Shown here one piece after another: positions 53,368-62,078 of a stretch of 64,000 bases of DNA. The stretch comes from Hoskinsella mucinilytica (GTDB taxonomy: Bacteria; Bacillota_I; Bacilli_A; Erysipelotrichales; Erysipelotrichaceae). Under the pieces are notes generated by a model. The model did no database searches, was not told the DNA's origin, and saw only the letters and a list, made by a program, of their open reading frames with translations. A program made the translations under genes and the position numbers. Within the stretch, counting starts at the first letter, position 1. Every line of letters starts with the position of its first letter. Location: positions 22,186-86,185 of the forward strand of contig NZ_JBEQZJ010000011.1 in the NCBI RefSeq assembly GCF_045223415.1, in the 5' to 3' direction.

Positions 53368-54306
53368 ATGGTTAAGCCTTTTTTATCTTATGATCAGCAA
53401 ATTAAAAAATTAAGTGTTGATAAAGAATTAACAATAAAAGATGAAAGTTTTGCAAAAGAAAAATTAAAAGAGATTGGGTATTATCATCTTATCACCGGAT
53501 ATAAAGATTTATTCAGAAATAAGGCTGTGAAAAAGTATAAACGTGGTGTATGTTTTGAGGATATCTATGCATTGTATGAATTTGATAAAACACTAAGAGA
53601 AATACTCTTTAAATATCTTCAGATAATAGAGTTAACATTTGCCTCACATATCTCCTACTATTTTTGTGAAAGATATGACAGTGATCAAGAAAAATATCTT
53701 GATCCAAGCAATTATAATAATACAAACAGAAATACAAATAGAATTAATATGTTGATTAGTATATTGAATGATTTAGCCAATGAAACAAGAATTTATAGTA
53801 ATATCGTCTATAACAGGAACCATCACCATAATGTTCCCTTATGGATTACAATTAACCATTTAACATTTGGGAGTAAATCTAAGATGTATGAATTATTGCA
53901 GTCCCCTATGCAAGATAAAATAAGTAGTGAATATAGTGGGTTGAATACAGCAGATTTGTCACAAACTATGAAGTTCTTAACAAAATTTAGAAATATATGT
54001 GCTCATGGGAATCGTCTTTATAATTATAAATCTAACGAAGATTTACCCGATTTAAAAATGCATGAAAGATTAGAAATACCTAAACATGGGGCACAATACA
54101 AATTTGGGAAAAAAGATTTATTTGGTGTTGTTATCGCTTGCCGATATCTATTATCAAAACCTGATTTTAGAATGTTTAAAGGAGAGCTAGATAAAGCAAT
54201 TACATCATATATAAATTCAACATCATTCTTAAATGAAAGTGAAATCCTTAATGAAATGGGATTTCCTTCTAATTGGAAGAAAATAAGCCGATTTCGTGAT
54301 TATTAA
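53368..54306 (+). CDS. Abi_2 (AbiD/AbiF-type) abortive-infection HEPN protein
   Basis: A 312-aa protein with the Abi_2 pattern: N-terminal P-F-L-S-Y-D-Q-Q-I-K-K-L, L-K-E-I-G-Y-Y-H-L-I-T-G-Y, Y-E-F-D-K-T-L-R and W-I-T-I-N-H-L-T-F-G. The HEPN ribonuclease motif R-x4-H is at about 208-213 in F-R-N-I-C-A-H-G-N-R. By family knowledge such proteins stop phage growth by RNA cleavage and are kept silent by a partner RNA or protein. It has its own -10 (TATAAT, 53330-53335) and AGGAG site, is AT-richer than its neighbours, and interrupts the mobilisation genes like inserted cargo. Confidence 0.85.
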   Translation: MVKPFLSYDQQIKKLSVDKELTIKDESFAKEKLKEIGYYHLITGYKDLFRNKAVKKYKRGVCFEDIYALYEFDKTLREILFKYLQIIELTFASHISYYFCERYDSDQEKYLDPSNYNNTNRNTNRINMLISILNDLANETRIYSNIVYNRNHHHNVPLWITINHLTFGSKSKMYELLQSPMQDKISSEYSGLNTADLSQTMKFLTKFRNICAHGNRLYNYKSNEDLPDLKMHERLEIPKHGAQYKFGKKDLFGVVIACRYLLSKPDFRMFKGELDKAITSYINSTSFLNESEILNEMGFPSNWKKISRFRDY

Positions 54307-54340
54307 AATACAAAATTGTATATGGATTTTGGCATTATAC

Positions 54341-54402
54341 TATAATGTAAATATTCTATTCATGAAGAGTAATGAACTTTCAAAGTTTGTTGCTCTTTTT
54401 TT
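54341..54402 (+). other. Promoter-like TATAAT followed by a strong terminator
   Basis: TATAAT (54341-54346) is followed by a ~15-bp hairpin with three wobbles (54365-54397, loop TCA) and seven T. The hairpin terminates the Abi gene. The intervening ~45 nt could be a tiny RNA, but the -35 (TTGTAT, 19-bp spacing) is weak. Confidence 0.5.
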
Positions 54403-54424
54403 CGTTTAAAGGAGGCATGATAAT

Positions 54425-57118
54425 ATTCCACGAATCATTGTTAAAACAAAGTATCTCAAAGGAACAGCACATAAAGAATATTACGTGAAATATATCGCTA
54501 CACGAGATGGTGTTGAAAAAATACAGATGAGTCATGGTGAGAAGCCGGCAACTCATAAACAGAAAAAGCTGTTAGAACAATTACTGCAGGATTATCCAGC
54601 AAGTACATCCTTGTTTGAATACGAAGACTATATGAAAGAAGCTACACGTGAAAATGCGAGTGAACTTATTTCCTCTATTATGGATCAGAATATCACGGAT
54701 GTGGCAACCAAGGAAAACTATGTGGATTATATTGCAAATCGTCCTAGAGTAGAACGATTGGGAGAGCATGGGTTGTTCAGTGATGCTGGAAAGCCGATTG
54801 ATCTTGAGAAGGTCGTGAAAGAGGTCGGACAACATCAGGGATATGTGTGGACACATATCATATCCTTAAAGCGTGAGGATGCAACTCGTCTTGGCTATGA
54901 TAATGCAAAAAGCTGGATGGAATTATGTCGTGCAAAACGAAATGAGATAGCAGAGGCTATGCGTATTGATCCAAGCAATCTGGAATGGTATGGAGCGTTT
55001 CACAATGAAGGACATCATCCTCATATCCACATGGTAGTCTACTCAAAAAATCCTAAGCAGGGATTCGTTACAAGGGAAGGTATTAACAGAATTCGTAAAA
55101 TGTTTGCTGGAGATATATTTCATCAGGATCTGATGAACATTTATAAAGATCAAACAGAGGTCAGAGATGAACTCAAGCATTATAGTCAAAAGGTTGTACA
55201 GGATATGCTGCAAGGCATCGATCAAACAGTGTGCTCTGAGAACTCTATCATTATCAACAAACTAAAAGAACTGAAAGAGTCACTGTCTAATTATCATGGA
55301 AGAATGGTGTTTGCCTATATTCCAAAGGACTCGAAACAAATCATAAATGATATTATGAGAGAACTGGAAAAAGAGGAACACGTACAGAAACTCTTTGAGG
55401 AATGGAAGCTCTATCGTCAGAGTGTACTAGAAACATACAACGATGGACTGCAGGAACAGCTTCCGCTATTAGAACAGAAGGAATTTAAAAGTATCAAGAA
55501 TATGATTTTAAAGGAGGTCTCGAGCTACGATGAAAATACGGTTTCCTATGATGAACAGATCACAGATATGGAGGTTCCTGAACAAACTGTATATGTGGAA
55601 GGAGAAGAAAAAACAATTGATGATATCATTGATTCCTCAACAGAGCATACCTCACCAAAATATGTGTTGAAATGGAGCGAGAATTATAAAAAGGCATGTG
55701 AACTGTTTTATGGCTCTGATGATATACCACAGGATCTGGAACAGGCAAAAGTATTGCTGGAGACGGAATGTGAGAATCATAACGTGCTGGCATATGAACT
55801 TCTTGCCAAGCTGCTGGAAGTAAAGGATAAAGAGAACTCGGAATCCTTTCATCTTTATAATCAGGCACTTTTAGGTTCATTGGATATTCTGAATACAGAT
55901 CATAGCGAATTTATACAATCCTGCCTCCAGTATAAAATAGGAAAGTTTTATTATTATGGCAAGGGCTGTGAACAGGATTATGAAAAAGCCTATAATCATT
56001 TTGATCGCAGTGACAGTGAATATGCGATGTACTGTCTTGGAACGATGTATCAAAGAGGCTACTATGTAGAACAGTCCGATACAATGGCATTTGAATACTT
56101 TGACAGATCATCACAAAAAGGAAATCCATTCGCCAGTTATGAAGTCGGTACCTATTATGCTCGTGGAACCATTTTTCCAAAGAATGAAGCTGCAGCTGAT
56201 ATTCATTATGAGAAAGCATATCGAAAGTTTGAAGACATGTTGAAAAAACGTGAAGATGATAATCTGCTGTATCGCCTTGGAGAAATGACTTACTATGGAA
56301 AAGGTGTTGAAAAGGATATAGAAAAGGCAAAAGAGTATCTAGAAAAAGCTGTGTCTTTTGACAATAGGAATGCCAAGTATTTATTGGCAATGATTTATCT
56401 GAAGGAATTTGATTACTCCAATATTCCTCAAGCAATAGAGTGGCTGAAGGAATCCGAAAATCCTCAGGCATTCTATACGCTGGGAAAAGCATATCTGAAA
56501 GGAATCGTGGTAGAACAGGATATAGAGAAAGCTGTTCACTATCTGACATTAAGTGCTGAGGCAAAGAATGACTATGCGATGTATTCACTCGCAAAGATCT
56601 ATCTAACCAACAGCAGCTACATAGATACAAATAAAGGGGTATCCTATTTGCTTAAAGCTTCATCACTTGGTAATGAGTATGCTCAGGTCATGCTTGGTAA
56701 TATCTATCTGAAAGGAGAGGTGGTAGAGAAGGATGTGGATCAAGCAGTCAGTTATCTGCAGATGGCCGCTGATAAGAATAATGCGTTTGCTCAATATATA
56801 CTGGGCAAACTTTTTTTATTTGGAAAAGAGGTAGAGCAGGACAAAGAAAAAGCAAAAGCATTCTTGGAATCCTCTGCAGTGCAGGGAAACACCTATGCGC
56901 AGTATCTGCTAGAACATATGGATGATTATCAGAATCAGCCTTTGGCATTAATGACATCAAGACTGCTTCATCATATATCGAAGATATTTGCCAATACATT
57001 CCCTGACAGAAGCGGATCGCCACTTGCAGGAGTGGATAAGAAGCTGGCAAGAAAAATCAAGGAAAAGAAGATGGCGCAGGGACATAATGCGAAAGATCAT
57101 GAAATCAATATGAGATAG
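54425..57118 (+). CDS. MobP-type relaxase with C-terminal SEL1 repeats, apparent ATT start
   Basis: The nicking enzyme of conjugation, 898 aa from 54425. The reading frame matches the family N-terminus only if it starts at ATT (54425): P-R-I-I-V-K-T-K-Y-L-K-G-T-A then Y-V-K-Y-I-A-T-R-D-G-V-E. AGGAGG lies 9 nt before this ATT. The first in-frame canonical start is GTG at 54485, which would remove that conserved strand. The metal-binding histidines are in H-N-E-G-H-H-P-H-I-H-M near 193-203. From about 440 the protein carries many SEL1/TPR-like repeats (A-x-x-Y-x-x-G-x-x-V), unusual in a relaxase. Confidence 0.8.
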   Translation: MPRIIVKTKYLKGTAHKEYYVKYIATRDGVEKIQMSHGEKPATHKQKKLLEQLLQDYPASTSLFEYEDYMKEATRENASELISSIMDQNITDVATKENYVDYIANRPRVERLGEHGLFSDAGKPIDLEKVVKEVGQHQGYVWTHIISLKREDATRLGYDNAKSWMELCRAKRNEIAEAMRIDPSNLEWYGAFHNEGHHPHIHMVVYSKNPKQGFVTREGINRIRKMFAGDIFHQDLMNIYKDQTEVRDELKHYSQKVVQDMLQGIDQTVCSENSIIINKLKELKESLSNYHGRMVFAYIPKDSKQIINDIMRELEKEEHVQKLFEEWKLYRQSVLETYNDGLQEQLPLLEQKEFKSIKNMILKEVSSYDENTVSYDEQITDMEVPEQTVYVEGEEKTIDDIIDSSTEHTSPKYVLKWSENYKKACELFYGSDDIPQDLEQAKVLLETECENHNVLAYELLAKLLEVKDKENSESFHLYNQALLGSLDILNTDHSEFIQSCLQYKIGKFYYYGKGCEQDYEKAYNHFDRSDSEYAMYCLGTMYQRGYYVEQSDTMAFEYFDRSSQKGNPFASYEVGTYYARGTIFPKNEAAADIHYEKAYRKFEDMLKKREDDNLLYRLGEMTYYGKGVEKDIEKAKEYLEKAVSFDNRNAKYLLAMIYLKEFDYSNIPQAIEWLKESENPQAFYTLGKAYLKGIVVEQDIEKAVHYLTLSAEAKNDYAMYSLAKIYLTNSSYIDTNKGVSYLLKASSLGNEYAQVMLGNIYLKGEVVEKDVDQAVSYLQMAADKNNAFAQYILGKLFLFGKEVEQDKEKAKAFLESSAVQGNTYAQYLLEHMDDYQNQPLALMTSRLLHHISKIFANTFPDRSGSPLAGVDKKLARKIKEKKMAQGHNAKDHEINMR

Positions 57119-57129
57119 GAGCGAATGCA

Positions 57130-57246
57130 ATGAAACATAAAAAATATGATCTACACAAAATCAAGACTATTGGTCAGGTTAAGACCAGATCAAAGGCAGT
57201 AAAAAGAAGCACCTTTAAAAAGCGTGCATGTGAAAGGAAGAGATGA
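57130..57246 (+). CDS. Small basic peptide gene between relaxase and TOPRIM genes (38 aa)
   Basis: A 38-codon frame with AGGAG 8 nt upstream of its ATG. The product is strongly basic (more than a third K or R) with no acidic cluster, e.g. K-T-R-S-K-A-V-K-R-S-T-F-K-K-R. Its stop overlaps the next ATG (ATGA at 57243-57246), showing translational coupling. It may bind DNA or RNA; function unknown. Confidence 0.5.
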   Translation: MKHKKYDLHKIKTIGQVKTRSKAVKRSTFKKRACERKR

Positions 57247-58901
57247 CAGTTATGGCAGAATATAGAAAATATTCAGATCAGCAGAAGGCACTGGCGAACA
57301 GCATCGATCTGGTTGATTATTTAAGATCGAATGGAGAGACCCTGATTAAATCAGGGAGAGAATATCGGTGGCAGAGATATACAAGTGTTACCGTTCGGGA
57401 CAACAAATGGTTCAAACATAAATCGCAGGAAGGCGGTTATCCTATTAAATTCTTAGAGGAGTTCTATGGCTACAATTACCAAGATGCTATGGAGCTCCTT
57501 TTATCTTATGCAAACGACACAGGAACACAGATAGTGTCAGAACAAGAGGAACAAAAGGAAGTCAAGCCTTTTGAACTTCCACCTAGCAATCCGGATATGA
57601 AAAAGGCATATGCATATCTGTTGAAAACAAGATATATTGATCAAGAGATCATTGATTTCTTTGTACAGCAGGGGCTTATTTATGAGGATGCAAAATATCA
57701 CAATGTCGTATTTGTTGGCGCAGATGAAGATGGTATCGCAAGACATGCGCATAAGAAAAGTACATACACAAAAGGAGAACAAAGCTATCGAGGAAATGTA
57801 GAAGGCTCAGATCCACGCTATAGTTTTCATTATAAAGGAAGCAATGAGAATTTGTTTGTGTTTGAAGCCCCCATTGACATGCTTTCTTACATATCACTTA
57901 CTAAGAATCACTGGCAGGAAAACAGCTATGTGGCTTTGTGTGGGCTAGGAATGCAGGCAATGGATACCATGCTGGAACAGAACCCTGATATCCGTTGCAT
58001 CACACTAGCCACTGATCACGACGTTGCTGGAAGTGAAGGAGTAGAACGGATGATTGACCATCTAAAGGAGCAGGGCTATGATAATATCATCATCAAGAAA
58101 CCCTTATTTAAAGATTTCAATGAAGACTTAAAGGCAAAGTATGGACTTACCCCTCAGGATGGGATTGAGAATCCGAATTATAAGATCGCAGAGGACATGA
58201 TCATGGAACAGAAGAATCATTTTGATTATGCGTGTTTGGTACAGCATAAAGATCTGTCAAAAGCATTTGCAGATATGTACTATGGGTTAAATCATGAGAG
58301 CCAGAGGAACTATGCAAAGCTGAAAGAAGACTTCCAGCTGATTACGGAATGTGCTTTGAATCTGGAGCATCAGTGTTTGTATCCAGATTCAGCCTTCAAT
58401 GATATGAGTGAAGCATTTGATCATCTGCAGGAAGACTATCGTTCCTACAAAGATAAAGGATCATTTAAAAAACGTATTGAATTTATCAAAAAAGCATTTC
58501 AATCTGTGAAGCTGGTCATGAATGAGAATGGCTCAAAAGCAGACCTAGGAAAAGCATATCGCAAGCTGGCGAGTGAATCCTTTATGATGATTACGGATAG
58601 TCAGCGACAGCTGATGAAGCAGCAGGGGAATGTGCAATCTCAAAAACAGGAAAACATGATAACCCAAAGAACAAGACCGCAGTCTCCTTTGATTGGTTCA
58701 GATGGAAATATTTTTAATCTTATGGGTGTGGCGACAAGATCGTTAAATGAGGCTAATAAGAATACAGAGGCTGAGGAAATGTGCGAAAGGATTATGAAAT
58801 CAGGCAGCTACGAGGAAGCATTGAATATCATGATGGAATATGTAGAGCCAGTGGAAGCTCCAGAACGGGGATTGCGCGGAGGCATACAATTAATGCAATG
58901 A
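57243..58901 (+). CDS. DUF3991/TOPRIM-domain protein (primase-like)
   Basis: A 552-aa protein. Residues ~10-100 resemble a primase zinc-binding-like region without the cysteines (Y-R-W-Q-R-Y-T-S-V-T-V-R-D-N-K-W). DUF3991 follows at about 118-190, then a TOPRIM domain with the glutamate in F-E-A-P-I-D and the D-x-D of T-D-H-D-V-A-G near 258. Such proteins (LtrC/TraP-like) make primers on the transferred strand. It follows the relaxase in the mobilisation operon. The start at 57243 is coupled to the small basic peptide gene; an ATG at 57252 is also possible. Confidence 0.85.
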   Translation: MTVMAEYRKYSDQQKALANSIDLVDYLRSNGETLIKSGREYRWQRYTSVTVRDNKWFKHKSQEGGYPIKFLEEFYGYNYQDAMELLLSYANDTGTQIVSEQEEQKEVKPFELPPSNPDMKKAYAYLLKTRYIDQEIIDFFVQQGLIYEDAKYHNVVFVGADEDGIARHAHKKSTYTKGEQSYRGNVEGSDPRYSFHYKGSNENLFVFEAPIDMLSYISLTKNHWQENSYVALCGLGMQAMDTMLEQNPDIRCITLATDHDVAGSEGVERMIDHLKEQGYDNIIIKKPLFKDFNEDLKAKYGLTPQDGIENPNYKIAEDMIMEQKNHFDYACLVQHKDLSKAFADMYYGLNHESQRNYAKLKEDFQLITECALNLEHQCLYPDSAFNDMSEAFDHLQEDYRSYKDKGSFKKRIEFIKKAFQSVKLVMNENGSKADLGKAYRKLASESFMMITDSQRQLMKQQGNVQSQKQENMITQRTRPQSPLIGSDGNIFNLMGVATRSLNEANKNTEAEEMCERIMKSGSYEEALNIMMEYVEPVEAPERGLRGGIQLMQ

Positions 58902-58906
58902 AGAGC

Positions 58907-58942
58907 AAGAGCAGATGAAGATAAGTAGTCTGCTCTTTTCTT
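58907..58942 (+). terminator. Terminator between TOPRIM and VirD4 genes
   Basis: A 9-bp stem AAGAGCAGA/TCTGCTCTT with a 13-nt loop, followed by TTCTTTTT. Confidence 0.75.
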
Positions 58943-58961
58943 TTTGGAGAGGAGGATATAA

Positions 58962-60710
58962 ATGGAACCAAAAACAATGTTCATCCTGATGGGATGTTTG
59001 TTTTTTTGTCTGATCGGTCTTGCTGTGTATTTTGGTAGTAATTATAATCTGAATCATATCAAATCTAAGACTGTCGGAGACGGACAGCATGGAAATGCAA
59101 GATTTGCGACAAACAAGGAAGTCGCAGAAGCATATCGATGTGTGAACTATTGTCCACAAAAATGGAGACAGGGAAAGAATCTTCCACAGTATCAGGGATT
59201 GATTGTGGCTACGAGAGATTATCATCGTGGAGTGCATGCCTATGTAGATACAGATGATGTTCATTTAATGATGATAGGAGCTGCCGGTGTGGGTAAGACC
59301 GCTTATTTCTTGTATCCCAATCTGGAATATGCCTGTGCATCAGGTGTGAGCTTTATCACAACCGATACAAAAGGCGATTTATATAGAAATTATGGAGCAA
59401 TTGCCAGAGATGATTATGGCTATCATATTGCGGTCATTGATTTGCGTAATCCAATGTCATCAGATGGAAATAACATGCTGCATCTGGTCAATAAATACAT
59501 GGATATCTATAAGCAGGATCGTAGTAATGTTGCGATGAAAGCAAAAACAGAAAAGTATGCAAAGATCATTGCAAAGACGATTATATTTTCAGATGGGGCA
59601 GATGCGAGCAGCTATGGACAGAACAGCTTTTTCTATGATTCAGCAGAAGGTCTGTTAACATCCGTTATTCTCATCGTATCTGAATTTTGTCCTGCCAATC
59701 AGCGACATATCATCAGTGTGTTCAAATTGGTGCAGGATCTGCTTCAACCTTCACCTGTGAAAGGAAAAACACGCTTTCAGCTATTGCTGGAGAAACTGCC
59801 GGATGATCATAAAGCAAAATGGTTTGCCGGTTCTGCTTTGAATACTGGAGAACAGGCGATGCAGTCCGTACTATCAACGGTTCTTTCTAGACTGAATGCG
59901 TTTATCGATTCAGAAATCGAACAGATCCTATGCTTTGAAACAACAGTCGATATAGAAAAATTCTGTTCTGAGAAGTCTGCAATTTTTCTTGTCATGCCGG
60001 AGGAGGATAACACAAAGCATTTTTTGATATCTTTATTCATTCAGGAATACTATCGTGAGATATTGGCATTCGCTGATGAGCAAGGAGGAAGACTGCCCAA
60101 TAAAGTGATCATGTATCTGGATGAGATTGGCACCATTCCAAAGATACAATCAGCAGAAATGATGTTCAGCGCCAGCCGTTCCAGAGGTGTCAGTATTGTA
60201 GCAATCATCCAGTCCTTGGCACAGCTGGAGAAAAACTATGGGAAAGAAGGAGCATCCATCATCGCAGATAATTGCCAAGATACTTTATTCGGTGGCTTTG
60301 CGCCAAACAGTGAAACAGCAAAAATCATGAGTGAGAATCTAGGATATAAAACTGTGTTAAGCGGTTCTGTCAGTAAAGGCAAGAATGATCCATCACAGTC
60401 ATTACAGATGATACAGCGAAATCTGATGACAACGGATGAGCTGAAGGCTCTGCCAAAAGGAACCTTTGTGCTAATGAAAACTGGGACACATCCTATCAAG
60501 ACAACGCTGAAGCTGTTCACAAAATGGGGTATTAAGCTGGATAAGGTATATGAGAGTGAGGAGAGAACATTGCGAACAGTAGAATACGCCAATGCTACGC
60601 AGCTGGAGGATATCATCAAAAGAGCATATGGTAGACAAGTCTATGAAGAAAATATAGATATAGAAAAGATCAAAGAGAAGATCATGAAGGGAAGTGTGAA
60701 GGTTGGATAA
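58962..60710 (+). CDS. VirD4/TraG-type coupling protein
   Basis: The coupling ATPase that delivers the relaxase-DNA complex to the channel. A single N-terminal transmembrane helix lies at about 7-26. Walker A G-A-A-G-V-G-K-T is at 106-113, T-D-T-K-G-D-L near 140, and Walker B M-Y-L-D-E-I-G-T-I-P near 385. G-H-G-N-A-R-F-A-T, at residues 43-50 (with Q in place of the first G), is typical of the TraG group. At 582 aa it is normal. GAGGAGG precedes the ATG. Confidence 0.93.
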   Translation: MEPKTMFILMGCLFFCLIGLAVYFGSNYNLNHIKSKTVGDGQHGNARFATNKEVAEAYRCVNYCPQKWRQGKNLPQYQGLIVATRDYHRGVHAYVDTDDVHLMMIGAAGVGKTAYFLYPNLEYACASGVSFITTDTKGDLYRNYGAIARDDYGYHIAVIDLRNPMSSDGNNMLHLVNKYMDIYKQDRSNVAMKAKTEKYAKIIAKTIIFSDGADASSYGQNSFFYDSAEGLLTSVILIVSEFCPANQRHIISVFKLVQDLLQPSPVKGKTRFQLLLEKLPDDHKAKWFAGSALNTGEQAMQSVLSTVLSRLNAFIDSEIEQILCFETTVDIEKFCSEKSAIFLVMPEEDNTKHFLISLFIQEYYREILAFADEQGGRLPNKVIMYLDEIGTIPKIQSAEMMFSASRSRGVSIVAIIQSLAQLEKNYGKEGASIIADNCQDTLFGGFAPNSETAKIMSENLGYKTVLSGSVSKGKNDPSQSLQMIQRNLMTTDELKALPKGTFVLMKTGTHPIKTTLKLFTKWGIKLDKVYESEERTLRTVEYANATQLEDIIKRAYGRQVYEENIDIEKIKEKIMKGSVKVG

Positions 60711-60975
60711 AGACTATATGTACTTCTATCAGAAGATATGCGCCTCTGATCTGCCGACAAATGCAGTTCATGTGTATAAGGTCTTATTACAGTATGCGAA
60801 TCGAACAACATGGTGCTGTTTTCCATCAGTGCGAACAATAGCGCATGATGCGAAACTATCGGAACGGACAGTGAGAAGACAGCTCAATATTCTCGTCAGT
60901 CATGGCTATATCCTGCGTATACCACGACAGAGAGAAAATAATGGGCATACGAGCAATCTATATTTTTTAAACTAG
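60703..60975 (+). CDS. Helix-turn-helix replication-initiator-like protein
   Basis: A 90-aa protein. The HTH region C-F-P-S-V-R-T-I-A-H-D-A-K-L-S-E-R-T-V-R-R-Q-L lies at about 42-66, the pattern of the HTH_36/RepA-like proteins of Tn1549-type elements. It starts at TTG (60703) inside the end of the VirD4 gene, with AAGGGAAG about 8 nt upstream; an ATG at 60718 is the alternative. Homologues are usually longer, so this may be C-terminally shortened. Confidence 0.7.
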   Translation: MDKDYMYFYQKICASDLPTNAVHVYKVLLQYANRTTWCCFPSVRTIAHDAKLSERTVRRQLNILVSHGYILRIPRQRENNGHTSNLYFLN

Positions 60976-61269
60976 ATTTGAGTAGTGGGACAAGACTCAG
61001 ATCATAGTGTCATAAGGGGACTGTCACAGTGTCATATCTGTAATTAAGTTATTTAAATACTCTATATCACAGAGAAGAATATATGTCTTCTATAAATATT
61101 TACTAATTATAATAGACCACTTGTAAATAAACCGTTCAGTTATATGTGAAGGGGAGGAGAAAGGAGGTGATTTTTAAAAGAAAACAGAAACGTATTGCTA
61201 AATTCTCAAAGTTAGTATAATGTGTTAGAAATAAAAAAAGAATAGTTACAGTTATTATTGGAGGTTATT
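60976..61269. other. Non-coding gap with short direct repeats
   Basis: The 294-bp gap contains AGTGTCATA twice (61006-61014 and 61028-61036, 22 bp apart) with a related GACTGTCAC between them, a run of purines with AAAGGAGGTG but no substantial frame, and a -10 TATAAT at 61216-61221 for the next gene. The repeats could be a binding site for the preceding HTH protein. Confidence 0.4.
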
Positions 61270-61944
61270 ATGGGCACAAAAGTTAAAGATTATATTGCAG
61301 CTATCAATCAAAAAAAGAAAACAGCATTATTGGAAGATCAGAAAAATTTAATTATAAACGCAGGAGAATTGCATGCAGAGTGTGGTGAGAAAAACTCACC
61401 TTCACTGATTCAGTGCTGTTCAGCAATGCGACAGTGTATGTTGACAGGTGATGAAATTATACAAAATAAAGAAAATAAGAGTGGAGCATCATCCGCATTA
61501 ACTGTTTCTTATGATTTAATGAATATGCAAGAGCGAAAAAAAGCATTTCCATCTAAGAAAAGAGGAAGACCCTCTGGTATAAGCAATACTGGGCTAAATC
61601 CTAAAAAGGATACCTTTATTCTAGATGAGAATGTTGCTAATATGTGTATTGAAAATTGGATGAAGAGAAACCGTATTAAATATGAATCTTACGAAGATAT
61701 ATTTCTATCGAATGATGGATATGGAATATGGTTAATTATTAAATATAGGAATAAAAAAGAAAATGAGCTTTTTATTAAAGCACTTCAACTGATCGCAGAA
61801 GATACACACAAATGTACTGTTGTATTTAAAAACACAAAGAAAAGCCGACACTTCTGGAATGAAATATCTGAGGAAGTAAAAGATAGATTAAATCTAACAG
61901 CACTCTTCATAGAGAATCAGGAGACTGTACTACATATAGTATAA
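61270..61944 (+). CDS. Unknown protein with an AT-hook-like motif
   Basis: Not recognised (224 aa). A helical, lysine-rich N-terminal half contains two Cys pairs (C-C-S-A-M-R-Q-C), then the AT-hook-like K-K-R-G-R-P-S-G at about residue 100, then a mixed alpha/beta C-terminal half. There is no signal or membrane segment. GGAGG lies 5-6 nt before the ATG at 61270; the in-frame TTG at 61258 overlaps that site. The AT-hook hints at DNA binding in AT-rich DNA. Confidence 0.6.
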   Translation: MGTKVKDYIAAINQKKKTALLEDQKNLIINAGELHAECGEKNSPSLIQCCSAMRQCMLTGDEIIQNKENKSGASSALTVSYDLMNMQERKKAFPSKKRGRPSGISNTGLNPKKDTFILDENVANMCIENWMKRNRIKYESYEDIFLSNDGYGIWLIIKYRNKKENELFIKALQLIAEDTHKCTVVFKNTKKSRHFWNEISEEVKDRLNLTALFIENQETVLHIV

Positions 61945-62078
61945 ATGTTTCGGCATAAGTATATTAAGGTATTGAATGTCATTGATTACAGCGTTCTTAT
62001 TAACATTGAAAATAATGTAAAGAATAGTTATAATAAACATATATTTTATTTACATCATACAAGAGGAGACGATCATAT

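Noticed and set aside
55626..57050. Antisense frames opposite the SEL1 repeats
   Set aside because: They mirror the repetitive codon pattern of the relaxase tail and have no start signals.
61160..61221. Seventeen-codon basic frame from a GTG near 61168
   Set aside because: The supposed start is part of the AGGAGGTG sequence itself and the frame is too short to support.
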